A stretch of DNA of 64,000 bases from an uncultured Flavobacteriales bacterium (lineage in GTDB: Bacteria; Bacteroidota; Bacteroidia; Flavobacteriales_D; Sanyastnellaceae), in assembly GCA_937974555.1 (NCBI GenBank), contig CALJKR010000083.1, forward strand, positions 1 to 64,000, in the 5' to 3' direction. The position numbers were made by a program, and so were the translations under genes. How positions within the stretch are numbered: the stretch's first letter is position 1; every line of letters begins with the position of its first letter. The notes under the pieces are model-generated. The model worked only from the letters and a program-made list of their open reading frames with translations. It did no database searches and was not told the DNA's origin. Positions 17,863-27,056 of this stretch are shown here, in pieces.

Positions 17863-20124
17863 TTATTTTTTCTTCTTCTTGGGGGTAGGCGCAGGCGCTG
17901 GTTGAGGTTCTGGCTCAATTTTAACCGGCATTTCAAGCATTTTCTCCTCAATAGTTGGCGTGTGATAGTAAGTCAACTCATCCACGATGTTTTTACCTCC
18001 CATCAATTTGTCCACGACAAACAATACATAACGGATGTCTACGCATATGGTTCTTTGCAAATCTTTCTCATACGCGATGTCACCACTCATGGCTTCCCAG
18101 TTGCCATCAAATGCCAAACCGATCCAATTACCATTGGCATCCATCACAGGACTTCCAGAATTACCTCCAGTAATATCCAAATCGCCAATGAAGCAAGTCA
18201 CCAATTCGCCTTTTTCGTTGGCGTATGGACCAAAATCTTTGTTCTTGATCAATTCTACCAACTTGTCAGGAACCACAAACTCAGGGTTGCTATTGTCCCA
18301 CTTTTCCAATATTCCATTGGTGGTGGTGTAGTAATCATAAATCAAAGCATCTGCGGCTTTGTAGTTTTTGATTTTACCGTAGGTAACACGCATGGTGCTG
18401 TTGGCATCGGGCGCCAATTGACGGGTTTCCATTTTGCGATATCCTGCAACAAATTCGCGGTATCCTTTGTTGAATTTTCCAATGTGGTTTAAGGCGCGTA
18501 TGCCGTCCACATATTCAGAAGACATTGAAGCGATATTTAATCCCAAATCTTTGTCCAATACTTTCTGTGATGGCTTAGCAAAAAACTTCTCCAAAGCAGC
18601 GGTATTCATGGCCATGGATGTTGCAAATATTTGAGCGGCCAATTTATTCACGTCTCCTTTGAACTTCTTGCCCAATATGTCTTTCATCCATGCAGGATGT
18701 TGATCAGCTCCAACATTCAACATGAACAACTTGGTTAATTCCACAAAAACTGCTTCGTCAACTTTGGCATTGTATTCTGCATGGAATGCTTTGTCTTCTT
18801 CCAATATTTGTTTCTTCAACTCTTCTTTCTTGGCAGCATCAGTCTCAGTCAAGTAAGCGGTCAATTGTGCTTTCAAGCCAACAGCATGCCCCATGAACTC
18901 GGCACCTCCTGTCAAACACAATCCAGCGTATGTGGCTTTGACAACCTGAGAATCCCATTCGTTATGGTATTCTTTGATGGTGTTTAAAGCATTGCCGTAT
19001 TTGGCTTTGCGTGAGGGATCTCCCAATTTATCTCCTTCGTCAATCCATTTGGTGAACTGCGTTTCGATGGCTGCTTTTTTGGATTTAACATCCAATTTTT
19101 TCAAACCTTGGGTTTGTCCAATGTAATATTTCCAAGTGTTGGCGATGCTCGCATATTTTGCAGCGTACATCAAACGAATGGCTGGGTCTTCATCCATGAA
19201 TTTTTTCCATGTTTCTAACTTGGTACCAAAACTCTCTATCAATGCGGGGTTACGACCCGATATGGCTTGGTTGATTCCGTAGGAAGTTAGATAACGACTG
19301 GTGCGACCAGGGTAACCCATGATCATGGCAAAGTCACCTTCTTTCACTCCTTCCATGTTGGTTTTCAAATGGTATTTGGGAGAATAGGGCTTGTTGTTTA
19401 CACTGTAAGGAGCAGGCTCATTTTTGTCATTGGCGTATATACGAATCATGCTGAAGTCTCCAGTGTGACGAGGCCACATCCAGTTGTCGGTGTCACCACC
19501 AAACTTCCCAACACTCTCAGGAGGATTACCTACCAAACGAATGTCTGTGAAGGTTTGATACACGAAAAGATAGAATTCATTTCCATAGAAAAATGATTTC
19601 ACTTCGGGCTCATACTTGCCGTTTTCTTTGTTGCGGCCCGCAATCTCGCGCGTTTTGGCAGCAATGGCCTTATCTCGCTCTGCCTCTGTCATTCCATCTG
19701 TAACAACACCCAATACCTCAGCCGTTACATCTTCAACGCGAATCAAAAATGAAATGGCAAAGTTGGGAATGGGCAATTCTTCTGAAAAGCTTTTCGCACA
19801 AAATCCATCTTGCAAATAGTTTTTGTCAACTGTAGACAAGGTTTGAATGCCATCATAAGCGCAATGGTGATTGGTGAAAACCAAGCCCTTGTCACTGACA
19901 ACCTCTCCCGTGCAGCCTCCATAATTCAAGCGAACAATAGCGTCTTTCAAGCAAGCCTGATTGATGCTGTAAATTTCTTCTTGGGTAAGATTAAGCCCCA
20001 TGTTATTCATCTCGGCATGCTGAATGCGATTCAGCAAGGCTACCACCCACATGCCTTCTGTGGCACTGGCGATCATTGACAACGATACTGCGATCGCGGT
20101 CATCCATAGTTTTAATTTATTCAT
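17863..20124 (-). CDS. S46 family dipeptidyl-peptidase, DPP7-like
   Basis: A 753-residue periplasmic serine exopeptidase that removes dipeptides from oligopeptide N-termini for amino-acid uptake. A signal peptide ends near residue 21 and the mature form begins TEGMW, as in the family. Catalytic motifs are TNHHCAYD (His87), GGDTDNWMWPRHTGDF (Asp) and GGNSGSP (Ser656). Eighteen residues after the serine is Gly674 in LAFDGNWEAMSGD; acidic-specific DPP11 enzymes have Arg there, so a DPP7-type preference for hydrophobic P1 residues is inferred. The C-terminus is Pro-rich and ends in five Lys, with no T9SS domain. The ATG at 20124 overlaps the previous gene by 8 nt. Confidence 0.93.
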   Translation of the reverse strand: MNKLKLWMTAIAVSLSMIASATEGMWVVALLNRIQHAEMNNMGLNLTQEEIYSINQACLKDAIVRLNYGGCTGEVVSDKGLVFTNHHCAYDGIQTLSTVDKNYLQDGFCAKSFSEELPIPNFAISFLIRVEDVTAEVLGVVTDGMTEAERDKAIAAKTREIAGRNKENGKYEPEVKSFFYGNEFYLFVYQTFTDIRLVGNPPESVGKFGGDTDNWMWPRHTGDFSMIRIYANDKNEPAPYSVNNKPYSPKYHLKTNMEGVKEGDFAMIMGYPGRTSRYLTSYGINQAISGRNPALIESFGTKLETWKKFMDEDPAIRLMYAAKYASIANTWKYYIGQTQGLKKLDVKSKKAAIETQFTKWIDEGDKLGDPSRKAKYGNALNTIKEYHNEWDSQVVKATYAGLCLTGGAEFMGHAVGLKAQLTAYLTETDAAKKEELKKQILEEDKAFHAEYNAKVDEAVFVELTKLFMLNVGADQHPAWMKDILGKKFKGDVNKLAAQIFATSMAMNTAALEKFFAKPSQKVLDKDLGLNIASMSSEYVDGIRALNHIGKFNKGYREFVAGYRKMETRQLAPDANSTMRVTYGKIKNYKAADALIYDYYTTTNGILEKWDNSNPEFVVPDKLVELIKNKDFGPYANEKGELVTCFIGDLDITGGNSGSPVMDANGNWIGLAFDGNWEAMSGDIAYEKDLQRTICVDIRYVLFVVDKLMGGKNIVDELTYYHTPTIEEKMLEMPVKIEPEPQPAPAPTPKKKKK

Positions 20125-20656
20125 GATTATTATTCGAATTGATAAGATTCCATTTTGTTTTTTCCATCTCTGCATCCAACCATACTGACAAGTCTTTGAG
20201 GTTCTGCGGTGTCTGATAGCGACACTTGATGGTGTGAAGATTATTGCCCAATGTATATCCGATATAGGTAGACGGCAAATCCGTCACTTTGGGATTGTCA
20301 AAAACGCGGGGCAAATTATAAAATTGAATGGCGCGCATTTTTTCATCCAATTTTTTCAGCACGTCTGTATTCCACTCTGCGGAATATCCACCGATATATT
20401 GCATGTTCTTTTGTCCCATCAAATAAGCCTTGCCATCCATCATGACGGTCAAAGTAAAAACAGGGCAGGCGCCAAAGCAAGGGGTTTTTTTAAACAACAA
20501 CAAGGTGTCATGCAAGTCTGACGATGGTTTCAAATAACGGTCCATCACTTGAGGAGCTTGCTCGCCTTCATTGCGGGGCAATCTTCCACTTCTTAAACAA
20601 CCTGAAGAAGCTGCCAAGAAGATGAAACTTAAAAATGTCAGAAAGACGAATCTCAT
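20117..20656 (-). CDS. DUF6438 domain lipoprotein
   Basis: A 179-residue lipoprotein with signal peptide and lipobox (AASSGC, Cys20). The core contains FKKTPCFGACPVFTLTV, the signature of DUF6438 with two closely spaced cysteines, and a C-terminal helix. Function is unknown. It sits between yidC and the S46 peptidase, overlapping yidC by 1 nt (TAATG) and the peptidase start by 8 nt, so all three are translationally coupled. Confidence 0.8.
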   Translation of the reverse strand: MRFVFLTFLSFIFLAASSGCLRSGRLPRNEGEQAPQVMDRYLKPSSDLHDTLLLFKKTPCFGACPVFTLTVMMDGKAYLMGQKNMQYIGGYSAEWNTDVLKKLDEKMRAIQFYNLPRVFDNPKVTDLPSTYIGYTLGNNLHTIKCRYQTPQNLKDLSVWLDAEMEKTKWNLINSNNNHE

Positions 20657-22521
20657 TATTTCAATTTCTTCTTTTGATCTTCCAACTTCTTCTTTTGGGC
20701 ATTCTGCATTTCTTCTAATTTTTGCTGAAAGCTGGATTTCTTATTGGGTTTCTTTTTGTTGTCTTCAATCTTAGAACGGATGTCGTCTTCGTTGATGAAG
20801 TATCTGCGAATGGCCCACATTTGACCAATGCTCATCACGTTGGCAACAAAGTAGTACATGGTCAATCCAGAAGGCATGCTGTTGAAGAAGAACAACATCA
20901 TGAACGTGAAGAGGTTCATCATTACATTCATGTTGGGCATTCCGGGTTGAGTCATGTTGGGCTGTGAGCTCATACTCATTCGGGTGTAAACAAAAGTTGA
21001 AGCAGTCATCAACAAGGTGAACAAACTCACGTGATTGCCATAGAAGGGAATTTCAAAGGGTAAGTTCAAAATAGAATCATAGGCTGCCAAATCTTCGGCC
21101 CACAAGAACGATTGACCGCGCAATGCAATTTCTGCAGGGAAGAAGCGGAACATTGCATAAAGCACAGGCATTTGAATCAACACTGGAATACATCCCGCAA
21201 ATGGATTTACCCCCGTTTGACGATAAAGGGCCATGGTAGCGGTTTGCTTTTCCATGGGGTCCTTGCCTTCGAATTTTTTATTCAATTCATCTATCTCAGG
21301 TTTGATCGCACGCATCTTGGCACCATTCAATAGGTTTTTCCAAGTGATAGGGAACAATACCATTTTGATGATCAAAGTGACAATCAAGATAATGATACCA
21401 AAACTGCCGATCCAAGAGGACAACAACCAGAACAAAGGACGGATGGCATATTTATTTACCCAACCGATAATTCCCCAGCCATAATCGATGATGTGGTCAA
21501 ATTGTTTCACTTCCGTCGCAGCCAATAAACTTTGCTCATTGGGTCCAAAGAAGAAATTCAATTGTGCCTGTCCTGTGGAAAGGTCGATGGGGAGCTCAGC
21601 GCGAAACACCTTGGTGTGCAAGGTATCGTTCTCAGGTGTGATGACATTTAACTTGGCATTTTCTAAAAACCCATTGGGTGAAATCACAGCGGCGGAGAAA
21701 TAGTTTTGTTTGAAGGCAGCCCAGTTCAATCGATTTTCAACCACTTGTTCATCTCCTCCGTTCTCGCTTAAGTAATCGCGGTCTTTGTCCATTTCTGTGA
21801 AGAACACTGATGAACGACTGCGCTCGGCCTGAATTCCTTTTTCGTTGTGCATACCTGCCGTTTGCCAATGCAACTGAAAACTGCCAGATTGTTGATTCCA
21901 GGTGTTTTGTAATCCCTGATTGGCAATGGAACACTGTACCAAATTGGCATCCGGTGCCAATCTATAAGTGACTTGGAATTTTTTTCCTTCGTTGTTATTC
22001 AGCTCCAATTGCACACTTTGTACTCCCTGGGCATCGGTGGTAACTTCACTGGCTTTAAATACAAATTGCCATGAACCTTGGGTTCCTTTTTTAACATCAT
22101 TCCAAATCCAATTCATTTGTTGTGAAGCGGCATCCCAGAATTGAATGTTTTTCTTTCCCCAATAGGTTTTATAACGATCGTCTTTGAGTTCGACATTTTG
22201 AATCACCGCTCCTTGGTGATTGATGGATACTTTGATTTTATTGTTCTCAAGGATCGATTGATTGGGTTTCAATTGGGCTTGTGCACCAAAAACACCAAAT
22301 TGATTGATTTTCTCTTGATCATTTCCAGCGATGATGGACTTTGCAGCAACGGCATCTGGGGTTGGGGATTGAGATTTTTGTGGGGCATTTGCGGCCGGCG
22401 CAGGTTTTGACATTTCAACCTTGGCTGCTTCTTCGGCTTCCTTGGCATTGTACCAAGAAACACCAAAGGCCAAAGCCAACATGAGCACCAAACCAAGAAT
22501 CGTGTTTTTATTAAAATCCAT
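20656..22521 (-). CDS. yidC: membrane protein insertase YidC
   Basis: A 621-residue inner-membrane insertase/Oxa1-family chaperone. An N-terminal TM (NTILGLVLMLALAFGVSWY) is followed by a large periplasmic beta domain to about residue 350. The conserved core has helices at IGSFGIIILIVTLIIKMVLFP, then KNLLNGAKMRAIKPEIDEL, and the YRQTGVNPFAGCIPVLIQMP signature. The tail is strongly basic (KKPNKKSSFQQK and KKKLEDQKKK), as expected for ribosome contact. The ATG at 22521 gives the standard N-terminus; 38 extra in-frame codons upstream are not family-like. First gene of a three-gene operon. Confidence 0.97.
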   Translation of the reverse strand: MDFNKNTILGLVLMLALAFGVSWYNAKEAEEAAKVEMSKPAPAANAPQKSQSPTPDAVAAKSIIAGNDQEKINQFGVFGAQAQLKPNQSILENNKIKVSINHQGAVIQNVELKDDRYKTYWGKKNIQFWDAASQQMNWIWNDVKKGTQGSWQFVFKASEVTTDAQGVQSVQLELNNNEGKKFQVTYRLAPDANLVQCSIANQGLQNTWNQQSGSFQLHWQTAGMHNEKGIQAERSRSSVFFTEMDKDRDYLSENGGDEQVVENRLNWAAFKQNYFSAAVISPNGFLENAKLNVITPENDTLHTKVFRAELPIDLSTGQAQLNFFFGPNEQSLLAATEVKQFDHIIDYGWGIIGWVNKYAIRPLFWLLSSWIGSFGIIILIVTLIIKMVLFPITWKNLLNGAKMRAIKPEIDELNKKFEGKDPMEKQTATMALYRQTGVNPFAGCIPVLIQMPVLYAMFRFFPAEIALRGQSFLWAEDLAAYDSILNLPFEIPFYGNHVSLFTLLMTASTFVYTRMSMSSQPNMTQPGMPNMNVMMNLFTFMMLFFFNSMPSGLTMYYFVANVMSIGQMWAIRRYFINEDDIRSKIEDNKKKPNKKSSFQQKLEEMQNAQKKKLEDQKKKLK

Positions 22522-22598
22522 TGTGTTAAATAATAGGGGGCAAAAGTCGTAATCTTCGGGCCATGGAACAACTTTTTTGTTCAACTTTGTGACCCTAT

Positions 22599-23579
22599 TT
22601 GCAAAACTTGACAAAACAGCTTTCATATGGCCCAATCATCGGTGTATCGATCTTCCTTCTTTTGGGTCTGATCTTGTCTGTGGCATGGGGGACAGCGGGT
22701 TGGATCTGGCGCACGCCATGGGCAGACGCTGAGCTATTGTTATTTAAAATCCGAATTCCCAGAACGCTGATGGCTCTGCTTGGTGGTGGGGCATTGGCAT
22801 TGGCGGGTTATTGGATGCAGCTTTTGTTTCGCAATCCTTTGGCAAGCCCTTCTATTTTGGGCGTTACCAACGGAGCCTCCATGGGCGTGGCTTTGGTTAC
22901 AATGGGATTTTCTGTGTGGGGTTTTCCAGTTTGGCCGGAGATGGTGATTTTGTCTTCTTTGATGGGCGCTGTCTTGATTCTATTTCTACTTTTCGTTGTC
23001 CGATGGCGTGTGCAATCCTTGACTGGGTTGTTGATTTTTGGTGTGATGACGGGCCATTTGGCCGGTGCCGTCGAATCCATTTTACAGCGTTGGACTGATA
23101 AAGGCAATTTGTCTGGCTTGGTCTATTGGTCGATGGGATCTTTTGATCACGGTACCCTTCAGCATTTGGGCTATTTGGTTGGGGTTATGGTCCTTTCTAT
23201 CTTTTGGATGTCAGGCAAGGCCAAAGCTTTGGACGCATGGTCTTTGGGCGATGATACCGCCAGGTCCATGGGGATTTCTACCCAAAAGATTTCTGTGTTG
23301 TTGATGGTCTTTGCGGGTGTGCTTACTGCGGTAGTAACTGCAATGGCCGGACCCATTGCCTTTGTAGGATTGGCGAGTTCCCACATCGCGCGCTTGTGGT
23401 GGAAAGGACGAAGCTATCAGCAATTGTGGTTGCCGGTAATGATCACTGGAATGGGGATTGCCCTCTATTGCGATTTATTGAGCCGTTGTTTGGGGATTCC
23501 AATCAATGCGATGACTTCCTTGATTGGTGCGCCTTGGGTGATGTTGTGGATTTTAAAAAACAAGAATCATGTCTTCTAA
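22599..23579 (+). CDS. FecCD/BtuC-type ABC transporter permease
   Basis: A 326-residue inner-membrane permease for siderophores, haem or cobalamin. It shows about nine hydrophobic helices and the family motifs RIPRTLMALLGGGALALAG, RNPLASPSILGVTNGA, YWSMGSF and GPIAFVGLASSHIAR. The frame has no ATG; the only starts before the first helix are TTG at 22599 or TTG at 22608, since a TGA closes the frame at 22590. It overlaps the ATPase gene by 11 nt. No substrate-binding protein or receptor lies beside it, so the substrate is open. Confidence 0.9.
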   Translation: MQNLTKQLSYGPIIGVSIFLLLGLILSVAWGTAGWIWRTPWADAELLLFKIRIPRTLMALLGGGALALAGYWMQLLFRNPLASPSILGVTNGASMGVALVTMGFSVWGFPVWPEMVILSSLMGAVLILFLLFVVRWRVQSLTGLLIFGVMTGHLAGAVESILQRWTDKGNLSGLVYWSMGSFDHGTLQHLGYLVGVMVLSIFWMSGKAKALDAWSLGDDTARSMGISTQKISVLLMVFAGVLTAVVTAMAGPIAFVGLASSHIARLWWKGRSYQQLWLPVMITGMGIALYCDLLSRCLGIPINAMTSLIGAPWVMLWILKNKNHVF

Positions 23580-24237
23580 TTTAAAATACACCACCATGGC
23601 CTTTCACATGAAAGTAGGCAAGCGATTGATTTCTGTTCCCAAATTGGAATTTGGGCCTGGGCAAGTGGTGGGTATTGCAGGCAAGAATGGTGCGGGTAAA
23701 ACAGTCCTTCTTCGACATTGGATGGGATGGATAGAAAATTCTTCCATGGAACGTCATGGTCTTTGGCTCGATCTTTCAAAACCCATTGGGTGGTTAAATA
23801 CCCGAAGGGAACCCTTTGCAGATTTGTGGGTGGAAGATGTGGTGGCCTTGGGTATTCAAGGCGAATTTGATCCGCAAGCTTTTGAATCGGTTCTTTCGGA
23901 AATGGATCTTCAAGGGATTAGAAATCAAAGCATGAATACCATCAGTGATGGGGAGTGGATGAGAATGATGATGGCGCGGGTGATGATGCAAAAGCCTTCG
24001 ATAATTTTGATGGATGAACCAACGGCTCATTTGGATTTTTATTACAAAGGATATTGGGCCCAATGGGTAAGGATTTTATCAGAAAAAGGGGTGACTGTAA
24101 TTTGTGCTTCGCACGATGAGGCTTGGCTCAAAACCACGGATCAGATTGTGGGAGTGAACGATGGAAGTGTTCATCTGTACAGTTCCAAAGATTTTACTTT
24201 TGAGTCGTTAAAAAATGTACATGACTCAATAAAATAA
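23569..24237 (+). CDS. ABC transporter ATP-binding protein (FecE-like)
   Basis: A 222-residue ATPase that pairs with the upstream permease. Walker A is GKNGAGKT, Walker B IILMDEPTAHLD, and the switch histidine is in CASHD. The signature loop reads ISDGEWMRMMMAR rather than LSGGQ, keeping only the second Gly and an acidic residue, and the expected Q-loop glutamine is not obvious (IGWLNTRREP). It is shorter than FecE (about 255). Probably active but divergent. Confidence 0.85.
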   Translation: MSSNLKYTTMAFHMKVGKRLISVPKLEFGPGQVVGIAGKNGAGKTVLLRHWMGWIENSSMERHGLWLDLSKPIGWLNTRREPFADLWVEDVVALGIQGEFDPQAFESVLSEMDLQGIRNQSMNTISDGEWMRMMMARVMMQKPSIILMDEPTAHLDFYYKGYWAQWVRILSEKGVTVICASHDEAWLKTTDQIVGVNDGSVHLYSSKDFTFESLKNVHDSIK

Positions 24238-24260
24238 ATGGATTCACGTAATTTAGAAAT

Positions 24261-25886
24261 ATGAAAAAATGGTTGATAATCGCAACATGCTGCTTCACTG
24301 CAAGCGGTTTGTTTGCTCAGAAACAAGAAAAGCAAATTCAGTCCAAACCCACGGAAGTGGTTGTTTTTGCAGCAGGTGCACAAGTGATACATCAAGCAAG
24401 CACTGCGCTCAAAACGGGTGAAAATATTATTCGTATTACGGGTCTTCCCGCTTCCCTTGATCCCAATTCGATTCAAGTCAAAGGCAACAATGCATATACC
24501 ATCATGTCAACCAAACACCAAGTGGTATATGGCGATGAAATGACATCTCCTCGTGTGAAGCAATTGCAAGACAGTTTGGAGGAGCTTCAATTCAAGGTCG
24601 CGGAAATCAATGTGCAACGTGATTTGATTCAACAAGAAAAAAATCTATTGTTGGCCAATTACTCTATCAAAGGAGCCAATAGTGTGATTACTGCGGAGGA
24701 CATCACGGAGGTGGCTGACATGGTCAAAGAAAGATTGAAAGCTTCAGGCTACAAATTGATTGAACTCAATGCCAAGGATGCCCAGTTGCAGCGGACCATT
24801 CAAGCGTTGAATCAGCGTTTGAGTTCGATTCAAGCCAACAGTGCCAACAATCCCAGTGTTATCGATTTGGTATTATTGGCCAAATCCGAAGGGAAATCTG
24901 ATATTCGATTTTCTTATTTCGTTCCCAATGCCGGCTGGACGCCTACTTATGATCTGCGTGCCGAGGATATAAGTTCGCCGATTGACTTTTCTTACAAAGC
25001 CCAGGTTTATCAAAGTACGGGTTTGGATTGGGAGGATGTAAAGCTGACCATCAGCACTGGCAATCCCAGTGTGGCTGGAAACTTGCCAACGCTCAACCCA
25101 TGGTGGTTGTACATGTATGACCCTGCTCAGACAAGATTCAAGGCAGAGGATAGAAAAGCCAAATATCGCATGGCCGAAGCGGCACCGGCTGCGGTTGCGA
25201 GGGATGATGACGGATACTCACAAAGTAGTTTGTACAATGGTGGATTAACCAGTGCAAGCTATACCCAAACCAATAGCAATACAGTCAATACTGAATTTTC
25301 AATTTCTATTCCCTATGATATTCCATCCGATAATCAAGCGGTAGAGGTAGTGATGCAGCATGAGAGTTTCAAGGCGGAGTACCGTTACATGTGCGTTCCT
25401 AAACTTGATCAAAGTGCCTACTTGATGGCGTCTATGACCAATTGGGCGCAGTATGGTTTGATGCCCGGAGAGAGTAATATTTATTTCAAGGGAACTTATG
25501 TAGGTCAAGGATTCATTGATCCCGCGTTGGCCAATGATACTTTGCAAGTAAACATGGGCAGAGACAACTCCGTGGTTGTGCGAAAAGAGATGGTGAAAGA
25601 CTTTTGCAAAAATGGAAATTGGGCAGGCAAGAAATGGGTGACCAAGGCCTATAAGATTACAGTGAAGAACCAAAAGACAGTGCCCATCAAAATTGAAATC
25701 ATCGATCAGTTACCCAAAACCAACAACAACGACGTAGAGGTTGTTACAGAAGAAATCTCTGGAGCCAAATGCGATGCGGAAAAAGGAGAATTGCGCTGGG
25801 TTTTGGATTTGAATGCGGGACAGTCAGACGAGCGTATCATGCGCTTTACGGTCAAGTATCCCAGAAAATTTGTGATTGATTTATAA
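24261..25886 (+). CDS. DUF4139 (MuiA-like) secreted protein
   Basis: A 541-residue exported protein of the 'mucoidy inhibitor A' family. A signal peptide ends LFAQ (residue 20). An N-terminal DUF4140 region (TEVVVFAAGAQVIHQA and GLPASLDPNSIQV) is followed by a coiled coil at about residues 95-200 and the C-terminal DUF4139 beta domain (SYFVPNAGWTPTYDLRAED, YQSTGLDWEDVKLTISTG). Function is unknown; the name comes from a fungal or bacterial mucoidy phenotype. It has its own near-consensus box TAATTTAG at 24250 and a strong terminator. Confidence 0.85.
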   Translation: MKKWLIIATCCFTASGLFAQKQEKQIQSKPTEVVVFAAGAQVIHQASTALKTGENIIRITGLPASLDPNSIQVKGNNAYTIMSTKHQVVYGDEMTSPRVKQLQDSLEELQFKVAEINVQRDLIQQEKNLLLANYSIKGANSVITAEDITEVADMVKERLKASGYKLIELNAKDAQLQRTIQALNQRLSSIQANSANNPSVIDLVLLAKSEGKSDIRFSYFVPNAGWTPTYDLRAEDISSPIDFSYKAQVYQSTGLDWEDVKLTISTGNPSVAGNLPTLNPWWLYMYDPAQTRFKAEDRKAKYRMAEAAPAAVARDDDGYSQSSLYNGGLTSASYTQTNSNTVNTEFSISIPYDIPSDNQAVEVVMQHESFKAEYRYMCVPKLDQSAYLMASMTNWAQYGLMPGESNIYFKGTYVGQGFIDPALANDTLQVNMGRDNSVVVRKEMVKDFCKNGNWAGKKWVTKAYKITVKNQKTVPIKIEIIDQLPKTNNNDVEVVTEEISGAKCDAEKGELRWVLDLNAGQSDERIMRFTVKYPRKFVIDL

Positions 25887-25908
25887 GTGAAGTTTTATAG
25901 AAAGAAAC

Positions 25909-25939
25909 AAAAAAGCCTTCCCGTTGGAAGGCTTTTTTA
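25909..25939 (+). terminator. rho-independent terminator after the DUF4139 gene
   Basis: AAAAAAGCCTTCC and GGAAGGCTTTTTT form a 13-bp stem (7 G/C-containing pairs plus an A/T base) with loop CGTT. Works in both directions, which may matter since the next gene converges. The remaining 170 nt to 26107 contain no gene or obvious element. Confidence 0.9.
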
Positions 25940-26107
25940 TTGGTGGTGGAGGCCACAATTTTTTGTGTAACCAAAAACTAGTTTTCTAAAGTAAAAATCT
26001 TGGACATCGATCTGCATTGGCATGGTGATGAAAGGAGAATGAAAATCACAATCACCTGAAAACAAGTAATTTAAAAAATGAAGTGCCCGTGATTATTAGT
26101 ATTGATA

Positions 26108-26815
26108 CTATTGACGGCTTTTGAGTCGGGTCTTTTTTTCTAGCTCTATTTCCTCATCAGTCTTGGGTATATACAAACCTTGAAGGAGCGCTTTTCGCAG
26201 CAATTCTGCGGTATTTTGAGCCTCAAGCTTCACCAATAGTCTGGACCGAATGGCGTCGATGGTTTTCTTGGAGTAAAACAAAACCTCTGCTATTTCTTGA
26301 CTCTGCCAACCATTGCAAGCCAATTCCAGCACTTCTGATTCAATGTCTGTTAGTATTACAGCATCATTGCTTTCATTGGCCGTGGTGACACCTTTGAAAA
26401 ATTGACGGGAAATGGGGTCATTCACATGAAAACCTTGGTAGTATACATTTTGGATGGCGTCGATAATCTCTTCAAATGGAGCCGTTTTTTTGAGATATCC
26501 TTTGGCTCCTGATTCCAGCGCATTGGCAATAAAGCTGGGTTCGGTATGCATACTCAACATAATCGCTTTAACGGGACTGGACAATTGACTCAAGGATTTT
26601 AGGACTTGTGTCCCATTGTAGATGGGCATTTCATAATCCAGGAGTGCGATATCTATGGTATGCGTTTGAAGTTGATCAAGGAAAGTTTTTCCATTTTCAG
26701 CTTCGAAGCAAACCTGAATATTCTTTTCTTTCTTGAGCAGCGAGAGCAGACCTTGTCTGAAGAGCGTGTGGTCTTCGGCAAGGGCCAATTGGATGGGACG
26801 TTTGGTTTTACTCAT
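26108..26815 (-). CDS. LuxR/NarL-type response regulator (orphan)
   Basis: A 235-residue two-component regulator. The receiver domain (residues 1-125) has ALAEDH near residue 14, the phospho-acceptor Asp in IALLDYEMP, and GYLKK with the conserved Lys. The C-terminal LuxR helix-turn-helix is LTDIESEVLELACNGWQSQEIAEVL and following residues. The ATG at 26815 is the natural start; further upstream the frame reads through the tRNA terminator. No histidine kinase is adjacent. It lies downstream of tRNA-Glu and its terminator. Confidence 0.9.
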   Translation of the reverse strand: MSKTKRPIQLALAEDHTLFRQGLLSLLKKEKNIQVCFEAENGKTFLDQLQTHTIDIALLDYEMPIYNGTQVLKSLSQLSSPVKAIMLSMHTEPSFIANALESGAKGYLKKTAPFEEIIDAIQNVYYQGFHVNDPISRQFFKGVTTANESNDAVILTDIESEVLELACNGWQSQEIAEVLFYSKKTIDAIRSRLLVKLEAQNTAELLRKALLQGLYIPKTDEEIELEKKTRLKSRQ

Positions 26816-26864
26816 GGTGGAGATCGAAAGATACAGCGTCCAAGCGAAAAGAAAAATAGTGGAC

Positions 26865-26894
26865 AAAAAAAAACCTCAGGAATTCCTGAGGTTT
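26865..26894 (-). terminator. terminator of tRNA-Glu
   Basis: On the minus strand a 10-bp perfect stem AAACCTCAGG/CCTGAGGTTT around AATT, followed by a nine-T run (A residues 26865-26873), 6 nt after the tRNA 3' end. Confidence 0.9.
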
Positions 26895-26900
26895 CTCTCG

Positions 26901-26972
26901 TAGCCCGTAGGGGAATCGAACCCCTGTTTACAGAATGAAAATCTGCTGTCCTAACCCCTAGACGAACGGGCC
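26901..26972 (-). tRNA. tRNA-Glu (anticodon TTC)
   Basis: Minus-strand cloverleaf: acceptor GGCCCGT/ACGGGCT, D arm with TCTAGGGGTTAGGA, anticodon stem GCAGA/TCTGT with one G-T pair, loop TTTTCAT containing anticodon TTC, and T arm AGGGG-TTCGATT-CCCCT. No encoded CCA; discriminator A at 26901. Own promoter and terminator, so a single-gene unit. Confidence 0.97.
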
Positions 26973-26992
26973 ATCGTTCGCTTTAGCGGGTG

Positions 26993-27022
26993 CAAATATA
27001 CAAATGATTCTTTTGGAGTCAA
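26993..27022 (-). promoter_or_regulatory. promoter of tRNA-Glu (-33 TTG and -7 TATATTTG)
   Basis: On the minus strand TTG (27020-27022), a 19-nt spacer, and TATATTTG (26993-27000). This is the clearest two-element Bacteroidota promoter in the window. CACCCGC follows the -7 box, and the tRNA starts 20 nt after the box. Confidence 0.8.
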
Positions 27023-27056
27023 GTTTTTTTTCGAATTTCTTTGAAAAAAATCCAAT

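Noticed and set aside
17758..18492. 244-codon open frame on the plus strand
   Set aside because: Antisense to the S46 peptidase; its translation has no family features and it runs over the terminator at 17821.
25940..26107. Possible small gene or RNA in the gap after the DUF4139 gene
   Set aside because: No start with a plausible product, no promoter box and no second hairpin were found.
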